Shown here one piece after another: positions 1-9,975 of a stretch of DNA of 64,000 bases. Positions within the stretch are counted from its first letter, which is position 1; every line of letters begins with the position of its first letter. Under the pieces are notes generated by a model. It saw only the letters and a list, made by a program, of their open reading frames with translations. It searched no databases and was not told the DNA's origin. A program made the position numbers and the translations under genes. The DNA is from Agrostemma githago (taxonomy: Eukaryota > Streptophyta > Magnoliopsida > Caryophyllales > Caryophyllaceae), in contig OY288247.1 of assembly GCA_958450325.1 (NCBI GenBank), forward strand, positions 58,903,701 through 58,967,700, written 5' to 3'.

Positions 1-52
1 AGTCGTTAGTTAGGTTTATTTTGATTAAGATGATACGACTTTAGCCTTGTCA
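1..52 (+). repeat. 3' tail of the left LTR of the Athila-type element
   Basis: These bases match 8995-9047 with three substitutions. They end in TTGTCA, immediately before a primer-binding site. The rest of this LTR lies upstream of the window. Confidence 0.85.
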
Positions 53-56
53 ATTT

Positions 57-74
57 TGGCGCCGTTGTCGGGGA
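57..74 (+). other. Primer-binding site, tRNA-Asp type
   Basis: TGGCGCCGTTGTCGGGGA is complementary to the 3' end of plant tRNA-Asp with one mismatch (T for C at position 12). This is the usual primer site of Athila elements. It lies four bases after the LTR end. The other Athila-like element in this window has the unmutated version at 37333-37350. Confidence 0.8.
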
Positions 75-186
75 GACGGTTTTGTTTTATTGCTTTTTAT
101 TTGTTTTAGATTCTAGATTATTTTTCTTCGTCTCAGGGAATCCACAAATTCCTTGAGACGGTTTCTCACTTCTTTATTGTAATTTC

Positions 187-1314
187 TTGCTTATGCCCAG
201 GTGCTCCCGTTCAGAATTATATCCGTTTGATCCTGAACCAGAGAAGACCCTTCGTAAGCGACGAAATTTCTTTAAGGAAATCGCGGAATATCAGTCCTTT
301 GAAGAGGACACTCCCGCTCCCGATCCCTCTTCACCTCTCCTTCTACTACCACCCCCGCTAGTCAAGATGCCTAAACTTGCTAGCCACTCTGAACCGGAAC
401 AGACTGCCCTTCCTAAGTTGGTCAAGCGTCCAACTGCCACTAATGGCGTCTTTGAGATCCATCCCGCGTTCATTACCTTGGTCGAGAAGAACCAATTTGG
501 AGGCGATGCCAGGGAAGATCCCGCTAAACATATGAGAATTTTTACTGACTATTGCTCCACTATTCCCCTTCCTGCAGGAGTTACTCAGGAGCAAGTCATG
601 GAGATGCTTTTCATGTTTTCTCTACGTGATGCAGCCAGAGAATGGATCACCGATCTCGACAAGGTCTCAGCTGGAATCAACGATTGGAATTCTCTTGCAT
701 TGGCTTTCTACAAACATTATTATCCCCCCCAGAAGACGAATATGCTACGAAGCCAGATCACTAATTTTCGTCAAACACCTCATGAGAATATTCATGAGGC
801 ATGGGAAAGATTCAAGAAGCTGGTCAAAGAATGCCCTCATCATGGATTCGAAGAATGGTTCGTTTGCAATCAGTTTAACAACGGTCTATACGACGATTGT
901 CGTAATACTCTTGATTCAGCCTGCAACGGGAGGTTCCAGTCCAATGTTGATGATGATAAGGCGTGGCAGACTATTGAGGATATGGCATCTCACCATGCAC
1001 GATGGGGTAATCCACACGGTAATACCCGAGGTAATGGTAACGATTCTGACTCTGAAATCGCTAATCAATTAGCTGTTTTGACTAAGCGGTTTGATTCCTA
1101 TGAAGCATCTAACTCAGATAAAGGGATGCATCGAGTACATGCTATGACCCAGGAAATAGTTTGTGATGATTGTGGAGGTAAAAGTCAAGCTAGTACAACC
1201 GCAACCAACAATATACTCATTCCATTCTTAACAAATCTTCAATCAAAGGAATTACAAGTAGTACCAAGCACCTTCTTATTTTCAATTTTTTCATTACCAA
1301 CTTCGTACCAATAA
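187..1314 (+). pseudogene. gag: Athila gag, truncated and fused to antisense 3'UTR sequence
   Basis: The reading frame is 375 residues. Residues ~1-325 form an Athila capsid-type gag with the retrotransposon-gag core (WITDLDKVSAGINDW, then FYKHYYPPQKTNMLRSQI, then ECPHHGFEEWF). The normal protein would continue into a zinc knuckle. Here it reads CDDCGG at about 1162-1180 and then leaves the family. The last ~45 residues (from KSQASTT) are a chance reading of DNA that is the reverse complement of the element's 3'UTR. The gag is therefore cut inside its nucleic-acid-binding motif. The start at 187 is the first ATG of the frame. The chimeric tail is certain from the repeat at 3140; function is unlikely. 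Confidence 0.85.
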
Positions 1315-1638
1315 CTATGAAAATATAGAAATTAATTCTTTTTCTCATAGCAAAAACACATTCCTTTTCTTGTTTCACTTTTTTTTTCTTTCTTTTTAAC
1401 TATCTCCTTTCTTTTTCTTTTCTTTCATTGATTTTTTTTTCAATCATTCATCATTTTTCTCCTTCTCCAATCAACATGACATAGTACCAAATTTTACCCG
1501 AAAAAAAACAATTCCGTCTAATTAACCAAACTAGCTTGACTAGGGTAGGCAATTTATGGCATGTAGTTAATAAACAGGTCAAAACAGGTCAAATTATGGC
1601 TATGTGAAGTTCATGGGAATTAGATAAAAAAAAGGGGA
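1171..1638 (-). repeat. Extra copy of the element's 3'UTR, antisense
   Basis: This ~468-bp block is a direct repeat of 3140-3608 and the reverse complement of 6842-7311. The segment therefore occurs three times in the element. It begins at the shared string TGTGGAGGTAA, a microhomology between gag and the antisense 3'UTR. It ends after a run of A and GGGGATT. I saw no base differences from the copy at 3140. Confidence 0.9.
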
Positions 1639-1835
1639 TTAAAATTCCAACGGTAAAATTCCAACGGTCATCAAAACACACCCAAACTCGCAATCGATAA
1701 GGTTCCTAAACCCAAAGCACGTAAGGTTTGAACTCGAGGTATACTCCAAATTTCCCGAGTAAGGAACATTAACAGATCCACCAATATGACAATGTTCGAG
1801 CACAAAATTCTCAAAATGATCACCAACATATTTAT
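1639..1835. other. ~200-bp segment of unknown origin between rearranged blocks
   Basis: This stretch has no partner elsewhere in the window. It lies between the extra 3'UTR copy and the start of the palindrome's left arm. It begins with a short tandem repeat of AAAATTCCAACGGT. No convincing ORF or known element was seen. It may be captured host sequence or part of an undeleted progenitor. Confidence 0.6.
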
Positions 1836-4800
1836 AATATTCAACTAGTTCAACGTCTCAAACTAATCAAACAACGATACAAGACAAGTAGTAAGGCAGT
1901 AACATATGAATGATCAATCAAATAAGTAATTAAACTAACATCCCCAATTCAATTAGCATAGATCTCCTTCAACCCTAGAAGAATAAATTAGCTACTCATG
2001 GTGAAGGATAAAACGACAAAATAATTGAGCATAATTGAGATTAATATGAAAATAAGAGAAAAGAGAAAAATACCGATTATGAAGAACTGAAAGATTGAAT
2101 AATAATTAAAAGCTAAAAAGTACCGCTACAAGCTTGCAGAATTCCGATGCTAATAATAAAACTAAAACTAAAGTTTTTGAATGAATAAAAGTTGTCCTTA
2201 AACCTAGCCCTCAAAAGGGTATTTATACTTATTACAATGAGTTTAATTAGGAAATAGAACATAGTCTAAAATAATCCCGTAGGATTAGGGTAAAATAAGA
2301 ATTCTTCGGAAATTAGGAAAGTCTATCTAACGCATCGCGAATTGCTTGGTTCACAAACAAACCGAGCGGTACGAAAACGAACCGACCGGTTTGAAATCAA
2401 ACCGCTCGGTACAGGATCAAACCGACCGGTTCGGTATCATACTGACCGGTTCGGCCTTCGTTGTCCGCCTTGCTGTCTTGTTCTTCTTGTTTTCTTCATT
2501 TGTAGCTTTTAACTCTGTCATGTTTCCTGCCAAAACATAATCCATATACCCAGCATAACAAACTACGGATAAAAGGCTACTAAATTATTCTTAAGGCATG
2601 TGAAATCGGTAAAAACGGAGGATAAAGTGAGAATGAATATGCATATGAACTGCGTTCATCAAATCCCCCCAAACCGAACCTTTGCTTGTCCCCAAGCAAA
2701 CTCACATAGGACAACATAAAATGGCTCAGAGCAAACTTTGTCAACATGCACCATCCCAAATCTAAAACTCTCGCAAGCAAATGACACCAAAGGTAAAGAA
2801 ACAAATTCTAAAGCAAAGATGAAGAGTATAAGAATTCCAAAAACCAAGGCCCAATTAATATTCAAATGCCAAACTTTCAATTTTGCATAACCATCTATGT
2901 CGAGATTTCTCGCGGTTTACACTCAGCACTCAAATAGGGGCAATATTGTGAGTTTATGTAAAATCGGAAAGACAAAACACTCACCTAACTGCGACTTATG
3001 AGAACATGCATGCAATCTAACATGATATCAATCTCTACCAACCGTACATATACATTCAATCGGACCAAAACACATGCCGAGGACTTACATATGGATAAAG
3101 TGAGGGTAATCGAGTAAGAAGGGGGAAAACGATTTGGATATGTGGAGGTAAAAGTCAAGCTAGTACAACCGCAACCAACAATATACTCATTCCATTCTTA
3201 ACAAATCTTCAATCAAAGGAATTACAAGTAGTACCAAGCACCTTCTTATTTTCAATTTTTTCATTACCAACTTCGTACCAATAACTATGAAAATATAGAA
3301 ATTAATTCTTTTTCTCATAGCAAAAACACATTCCTTTTCTTGTTTCACTTTTTTTTTCTTTCTTTTTAACTATCTCCTTTCTTTTTCTTTTCTTTCATTG
3401 ATTTTTTTTTCAATCATTCATCATTTTTCTCCTTCTCCAATCAACATGACATAGTACCAAATTTTACCCGAAAAAAAACAATTCCGTCTAATTAACCAAA
3501 CTAGCTTGACTAGGGTAGGCAATTTATGGCATGTAGTTAATAAACAGGTCAAAACAGGTCAAATTATGGCTATGTGAAGTTCATGGGAATTAGATAAAAA
3601 AAAGGGGATTGCCTCTTTTACATATGTCACAATCACAAACCGAATGCATACAGGTATTTAAGAGACGAATGTCATGCTTATGCAATTTGATGTTACATGT
3701 CTCATAAGGAGTACTACTCTCAACCTATATGAAACTGATCATGGATGTCATCAGTTTAAGCTCTAAGTCTCACAATATAAGTAGCTTACTCGACAACAGG
3801 TCAATTTACTCATTTGACATTCAAAACATAATCGGCGACAAGATCAAAGAAATACTAAACTCAAATAACGGGAAAAAGTGTCATTCACAAGAAAAAGCAA
3901 AAGGACTAGGAAAATCATGCGACAAACGCAATGTCATCATTGCCGACACGACTCTATAATAAAACACACAAAATCACACAAAAAGTGAAAAATTAAATAA
4001 AAATAAAACGGTTTTTTTTTTAAGAAATAAAATAAACACACAAAACATCCCCCCAAACCAAATCACACAATGTCCCCATTGTGAATCAATATATAAAAGT
4101 TAGGACAAAAAGGTATAATAAAGAATGGAGAGGGACAAAAAGAGTAAGAGAAGGTACCGACAAAATATGTACAACGGATAAGTCCCCAAAACCAGCAACT
4201 AACCGGGGCTAAGAATAAGACCCATACCCATCAATGTCATAATCATCCTCCAGACTAGACACAAGGTCCACGAATTCTCGCCCACCATGCCGGGTCTCAT
4301 CAGCAAAAGTATTACCTCCATGTAAGGAAGCATCATGGCAGGAATATACATCGTCGTGTCCATAGTAGCTGATACCGCGATCATAGTCATACTGCACCCC
4401 GAAGTTGGACTGACCAAGAGGAGGTGGACCGGTAGGTCCTCGAAACGAACCGTCAGGACCGAACCAGGAGGGTAAGTGATCAGTCGGCTGTAGCTGACCC
4501 TGCTGCTGTAGCTGTCGGAGATGTGGATAATAGGCTTGCTGTTGGTCGACATACATCGACCTCATCAAATGGAGCATCTCCGTATAACCCGGCGGAGGCG
4601 AATAGAAAGTACCTGTAGGTGGGACAAATGGCCTCTGAAAGGGCGGAGAAGGAGGCTGCGGACGAGGTACCTGAAACTGAGGAGCCTGACGAGAACCTGA
4701 ACCTTCACCTTGCTCAAAAGTAGTGTGACCTCGGTTACCCTGTGGAGCAGCTCTGGGGGTAACGGTAAGTAAGTAACTAGGTGCGGCAGGCGGTGGGATA

Positions 4801-5075
4801 TCGTCATCGACCGGTGGGTTCTGCCATAGCTCTGGTAGGGAAGGATCAGGAAGAAGATGAGATTGACCCGGAGCAAAGTGCCACAAATATTTATTATCAG
4901 CATTCACGGAAAACCAACCTGCAGGAAAATCACTAGCAGTATACACAGTTTCCATAGAAATAGGCACCCGATTATTCTCATCAAAAGTTCCTTGCAATAG
5001 AGTCCGGGCAAGCTGAGTCACCAATCCCCCACCATTAATCGACTTTAATCGTCCCACTTTACTAACAATTAAACC
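1836..5075 (-). repeat. Left arm of a 3.24-kb inverted repeat
   Basis: Reverse complement of 5372-8612; paired coordinates add to 10447-10448 throughout. It contains, in reverse, part of the LTR (1836 to ~2661), the polypurine tract, the 3'UTR and the end of the proline-rich ORF. Differences between arms are a few substitutions (for example the codons giving R/S and N/S in the ORF) and length changes in homopolymers. Identity looks above 99 percent by eye. Confidence 0.95.
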
Positions 5076-5334
5076 AAAATGTTTCATGATAAGAGAAGAA
5101 ATATCTAAATAAAATAAAGGTTGGGATTGGACATTAAGAGCCATCCCTATCAATTCAATTTCAGTTTTGGTCACAGCTCCATGTTCATGACGACCAAAAA
5201 TTGACCCAGAAACAAATCTTTGCCAAATCCTAATTATAGGATGCTGAATAGCCTGACACGGGACATGCTTAAATCTAGCTGGTAAAGCTTGACCCGTAAT
5301 AGAATACCAAAGCTGCTGATGGCTAAAACAATCA
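4209..5334 (-). pseudogene. Athila 3' ORF (ORF-1/env-position protein), left-arm copy, 5' truncated
   Basis: The frame runs open from the palindrome centre (about 5334) to a stop at 4209-4211. The earliest ATG is at 5174, but family-like sequence starts before it (LPARFKHVPCQAIQHP, then IWQRFVSGSIFGRHEHG), so the 5' end has been cut off by the junction. The N-terminal part resembles the Athila ORF-1 family. The C-terminal 200 residues are rich in Pro, Gln and Gly and end with an acidic Asp/Tyr tail. No membrane segment or catalytic motif was seen. Its role in Athila elements is unsettled; it occupies the position of env-like ORFs. Confidence 0.7.
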
Positions 5335-5371
5335 GATGAGACTCAGCTTGCCCGGTTTAAAACAATCTGAT
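5076..5371. other. Centre of the palindrome with filler
   Basis: The inner 5076-5334 belongs to the left-arm ORF and has no right-arm partner. The last ~35 bases before the right arm are patchwork. ACTCAGCTTGCCCGG (5341-5355) is copied from 5429-5443. AAAACAATCTGATG (just before the arm) nearly repeats AAAACAATCAGATG (just before 5338). Such stitched copies are typical of templated insertion at a repaired break or of polymerase switching. Confidence 0.8.
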
Positions 5372-6238
5372 GGTTTAATTGTTAGTAAAGTGGGACGATT
5401 AAAGTCGATTAATGGTGGGGGATTGGTGACTCAGCTTGCCCGGACTCTATTGCAAGGAACTTTTGATGAGAATAATCGGGTGCCTATTTCTATGGAAACT
5501 GTGTATACTGCTAGTGATTTTCCTGCAGGTTGGTTTTCCGTGAATGCTGATAGTAAATATTTGTGGCACTTTGCTCCGGGTCAATCTCATCTTCTTCCTG
5601 ATCCTTCCCTACCAGAGCTATGGCAGAACCCACCGGTCGATGACGATATCCCACCGCCTGCCGCACCTAGTTACTTACTTACCGTTACCCCCAGTGCTGC
5701 TCCACAGGGTAACCGAGGTCACACTACTTTTGAGCAAGGTGAAGGTTCAGGTTCTCGTCAGGCTCCTCAGTTTCAGGTACCTCGTCCGCAGCCTCCTTCT
5801 CCGCCCTTTCAGAGGCCATTTGTCCCACCTACAGGTACTTTCTATTCGCCTCCGCCGGGTTATACGGAGATGCTCCATTTGATGAGGTCGATGTATGTCG
5901 ACCAACAGCAAGCCTATTATCCACATCTCCGACAGCTACAGCAGCAGGGTCAGCTACAGCCGACTGATCACTTACCCTCCTGGTTCGGTCCTGACGGTTC
6001 GTTTCGAGGACCTACCGGTCCACCTCCTCTTGGTCAGTCCAACTTCGGGGTGCAGTATGACTATGATCGCGGTATCAGCTACTATGGACACGACGATGTA
6101 TATTCCTGCCATGATGCTTCCTTACATGGAGGTAATACTTTTGCTGATGAGACCCGGCATGGTGGGCGAGAATTCGTGGACCTTGTGTCTAGTCTGGAGG
6201 ATGATTATGACATTGATGGGTATGGGTCTTATTCTTAG
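5336..6238 (+). pseudogene. Athila 3' ORF, right-arm copy, 5' truncated
   Basis: The ORF has 300 residues. Its first ~13 codons come from junction filler, so the ATG at 5336 is accidental. From codon ~14 (LIVSKVGRLKSINGGG) it matches the left-arm ORF almost exactly. Differences seen are N to S in the NADNKY/NADSKY stretch and R to S in the TPRAAPQ/TPSAAPQ stretch. It is followed by the 3'UTR and the polypurine tract in normal element order, so this is the native position of the ORF. Confidence 0.75.
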
Positions 6239-8612
6239 CCCCGGTTAGTTGCTGGTTTTGGGGACTTATCCGTTGTACATATTTTGTCGGTACCTTCTCT
6301 TACTCTTTTTGTCCCTCTCCATTCTTTATTATACCTTTTTGTCCTAACTTTTATATATTGATTCACAATGGGGACATTGTGTGATTTGGTTTGGGGGGAT
6401 GTTTTGTGTGTTTATTTTATTTCTTCAAAAAAAAACCGTTTTATTTTTATTTAATTTTTCACTTTTTGTGTGATTTTGTGTGTTTTATTATAGAGTCGTG
6501 TCGGCAATGATGACATTGCGTTTGTCGCATGCTTTTCCTAGTCCTTTTGCTTTTTCTTGTGAATGACACTTTTTCCCGTTATTTGAGTTTAGTATTTCTT
6601 TGATCTTGTCGCCGATTATGTTTTGAATGTCAAATGAGTAAATTGACCTGTTGTCGAGTAAGCTACTTATATTGTGAGACTTAGAGCTTAAACTGATGAC
6701 ATCCATGATCAGTTTCATATAGGTTGAGAGTAGTACTCCTTATGAGACATGTAACATCAAATTGCATAAGCATGACATTCGTCTCTTAAATACCTGTATG
6801 CATTCGGTTTGTGATTGTGACATATGTAAAAGAGGCAATCCCCTTTTTTTTATCTAATTCCCATGAACTTCACATAGCCATAATTTGACCTGTTTTGACC
6901 TGTTTATTAACTACATGCCATAAATTGCCTACCCTAGTCAAGCTAGTTTGGTTAATTAGACGGAATTGTTTTTTTTCGGGTAAAATTTGGTACTATGTCA
7001 TGTTGATTGGAGAAGGAGAAAAATGATGAATGATTGAAAAAAAAAATCAATGAAAGAAAAGAAAAAGAAAGGAGATAGTTAAAAAGAAAGAAAAAAAAAG
7101 TGAAACAAGAAAAGGAATGTGTTTTTGCTATGAGAAAAAGAATTAATTTCTATATTTTCATAGTTATTGGTACGAAGTTGGTAATGAAAAAATTGAAAAT
7201 AAGAAGGTGCTTGGTACTACTTGTAATTCCTTTGATTGAAGATTTGTTAAGAATGGAATGAGTATATTGTTGGTTGCGGTTGTACTAGCTTGACTTTTAC
7301 CTCCACATATCCAAATCGTTTTCCCCCTTCTTACTCGATTACCCTCACTTTATCCATATGTAAGTCCTCGGCATGTGTTTTGGTCCGATTGAATGTATAT
7401 GTACGGTTGGTAGAGATTGATATCATGTTAGATTGCATGCATGTTCTCATAAGTCGCAGTTAGGTGAGTGTTTTGTCTTTCCGATTTTACATAAACTCAC
7501 AATATTGCCCCTATTTGAGTGCTGAGTGTAAACCGCGAGAAATCTCGACATAGATGGTTATGCAAAATTGAAAGTTTGGCATTTGAATATTAATTGGGCC
7601 TTGGTTTTTGGAATTCTTATACTCTTCATCTTTGCTTTAGAATTTGTTTCTTTACCTTTGGTGTCATTTGCTTGCGAGAGTTTTAGATTTGGGATGGTGC
7701 ATGTTGACAAAGTTTGCTCTGAGCCATTTTATGTTGTCCTATGTGAGTTTGCTTGGGGACAAGCAAAGGTTCGGTTTGGGGGGATTTGATGAACGCAGTT
7801 CATATGCATATTCATTCTCACTTTATCCTCCGTTTTTACCGATTTCACATGCCTTAAGAATAATTTAGTAGCCTTTTATCCGTAGTTTGTTATGCTGGGT
7901 ATATGGATTATGTTTTGGCAGGAAACATGACAGAGTTAAAAGCTACAAATGAAGAAAACAAGAAGAACAAGACAGCAAGGCGGACAACGAAGGCCGAACC
8001 GGTCAGTATGATACCGAACCGGTCGGTTTGATCCTGTACCGAGCGGTTTGATTTCAAACCGGTCGGTTCGTTTTCGTACCGCTCGGTTTGTTTGTGAACC
8101 AAGCAATTCGCGATGCGTTAGATAGACTTTCCTAATTTCCGAAGAATTCTTATTTTACCCTAATCCTACGGGATTATTTTAGACTATGTTCTATTTCCTA
8201 ATTAAACTCATTGTAATAAGTATAAATACCCTTTTGAGGGCTAGGTTTAAGGACAACTTTTATTCATTCAAAAACTTTAGTTTTAGTTTTATTATTAGCA
8301 TCGGAATTCTGCAAGCTTGTAGCGGTACTTTTTAGCTTTTAATTATTATTCAATCTTTCAGTTCTTCATAATCGGTATTTTTCTCTTTTCTCTTATTTTC
8401 ATATTAATCTCAATTATGCTCAATTATTTTGTCGTTTTATCCTTCACCATGAGTAGCTAATTTATTCTTCTAGGGTTGAAGGAGATCTATGCTAATTGAA
8501 TTGGGGATGTTAGTTTAATTACTTATTTGATTGATCATTCATATGTTACTGCCTTACTACTTGTCTTGTATCGTTGTTTGATTAGTTTGAGACGTTGAAC
8601 TAGTTGAATATT
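5372..8612 (+). repeat. Right arm of the inverted repeat (native orientation)
   Basis: Partner of 1836-5075. It carries the ORF end, the 3'UTR, the polypurine tract and the first ~826 bases of the LTR. Homology with the left arm stops at 8612 inside the LTR, downstream of the TATA box at 8221. The LTR itself continues to 9047. Confidence 0.95.
7773..7786 (+). other. Polypurine tract
   Basis: GGTTTGGGGGGATT lies directly before the TG that opens the 3' LTR. Its reverse complement sits at ~2662-2675 in the left arm. It is the expected start site for plus-strand DNA synthesis. Confidence 0.8.
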
Positions 8613-9047
8613 TAGGAACCCGAACCTAAGATCGAAAGCCTGGTAAGGGTAGACTTACAAGTAAGTGGGTAGGATAATCTGGTAAGTTGCGAGAGCCCGT
8701 CAGAATCTATCCTAAGATTGACATAAGATCCGAGAGGCCGTGTCTTTGCCCTAAATAACTTTGATTGATTGATTGAATGATTAATTAACTTTACCCAATT
8801 TAATTGCATAGTGAACCGTAAGACCCTAGATCTCTTTTAATATTGTTAGAACCCTTAATTTACATTACTGCAATAGTTTAGAAAACAAACACAAACAATT
8901 CAGAATTTAAATAGTTTAGAATCAATTATAGATAATTTGCAATATTCATCCATCTCTCTGTGGTTCGACCCTTACTTGCTGCTAGCTATTTGTTAGTCGT
9001 TAGTTAGGTTTATTTTGATTAAGGTGATATGACTATAGCCTTGTCAG
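7787..9047 (+). repeat. 3' LTR of the Athila-type element (1261 bp)
   Basis: The LTR opens TGATGAACG after the polypurine tract and closes CTTGTCA; the close is set by the match to bases 1-52. A TATA box (TATAAATA) lies at 8221-8228. Just upstream, 7995-8095 holds five CG-cored palindromic motifs of the type ACCGGTCGGT or ACCGAGCGGT. Nothing coding was seen. The expected 5-bp target duplication would begin at 9048 (GTCAT), but its partner is outside the window. Confidence 0.85.
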
Positions 9048-9975
9048 TCATACACCCGTAAATGGAAGGTTCGTCTAAGCACTCGAGTCCTAACTAGAAA
9101 GTTCCACGCGACCTTTCCCTCTTGCAGGACGGTCCCAACGGCCTTTCCTAAGGGAATTTTGCCCATCTTTCAATCCGTTAGTCGAGTCATTCCTAATTCA
9201 AGAATCCTTTAACTTAAGGGTCTACCCTAATCACAGGGTCATTCTTGTTCAAAGGTCTATAGCATCGAAACTCTGCCGATCTTACATCGCGAGTTTCTTC
9301 CCTTACCCCGTCTGCCTCTCCTTGAGGCCGAGTCAACCTTTTAAAAGGCATAGCTCTGTAGCAAAAGGTTTGTGACCCTTACGTATAAGGGTCAGTCGTC
9401 CAACACTCAAATTTTAACAAAACCTTCGATTATACTCGGGGGCTACCCTTCAGCAAAGCGATCAATCACAGTTGCTCTAAGGGTCAGGTCTTACACATGT
9501 CATCCCACATACCCCACTTTTGAGTCACTCAGATGCCACACCATCTGAGTCCAATCAGAATCTTTAGTCTCACTTGGGGTCTGTCCTTCACCCGAGCATT
9601 CGACCACAGTCACCTTAAGGGGTACCTTACGTCCATCCTACACTGGTGTCCTTATGATGCCTTCTTCGAGTCGTACCTATACTACGAATACTCGAGTCAC
9701 CTAGGTTTAGGTCGCCACGGTTGGTCCGAGTACGCGACGCGATCGAACACGGTCGCCCCATTTTTGGACTTACCCTCTCGCAACCCAAGTCTCTTGGTCC
9801 AGTCCAAGCCAGAGTCGTTACCTTATCTAGATCAACGGTCAAATTTCCTGGTCAAAGAATCTTAGTCATTCCTGTCTCCCCGGGCCTTGTTTAGTTCGAC
9901 TCCTTCTCTTGCACCTGTATAAAACCGAGCTTAGGCGAGTTCTAACACCTGTCGCTTCTTCCTACCCGGGAGACA
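9048..9975. other. Non-coding leader of element A
   Basis: This is moderately GC-rich sequence leading to the gag-like ATG. ORFs of 70-110 residues in it show no recognisable motif. No LTR end or primer-binding site was found, so the 5' part of element A lies left of the window or is deleted. Confidence 0.45.

Larger units (their letters stand above)
1..9047 (+). mobile_element. Athila-type LTR retrotransposon rearranged into a palindrome, 5' end cut by the window
   Basis: The first 52 bases repeat the last ~52 bases of an LTR ending at 9047, so the window opens at the 3' end of the left LTR. A tRNA-Asp-type primer site and a gag ORF follow. No protease, reverse transcriptase or integrase is present. 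Instead the gag is cut and followed by an inverted copy of the element's own 3' half (1836-5075). Then come the forward 3' half, a polypurine tract and a full 3' LTR. The gag and the proline-rich 3' ORF match the Athila branch of Ty3/gypsy elements by recognition. This copy cannot transpose by itself. Element ends follow from the LTR repeat; the left target-site duplication lies outside the window. Confidence 0.85.

Noticed and set aside
3729..3959. 76-residue ORF in the left arm and its partner at 6488-6718
   Set aside because: It lies antisense in the element's 3'UTR, is mirrored only because of the palindrome, and has no family resemblance.
4199..4552. 117-residue minus-strand ORF and its mirror at 5895-6248
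   Set aside because: Out-of-frame shadow of the proline-rich Athila ORF in each palindrome arm; no independent motif.
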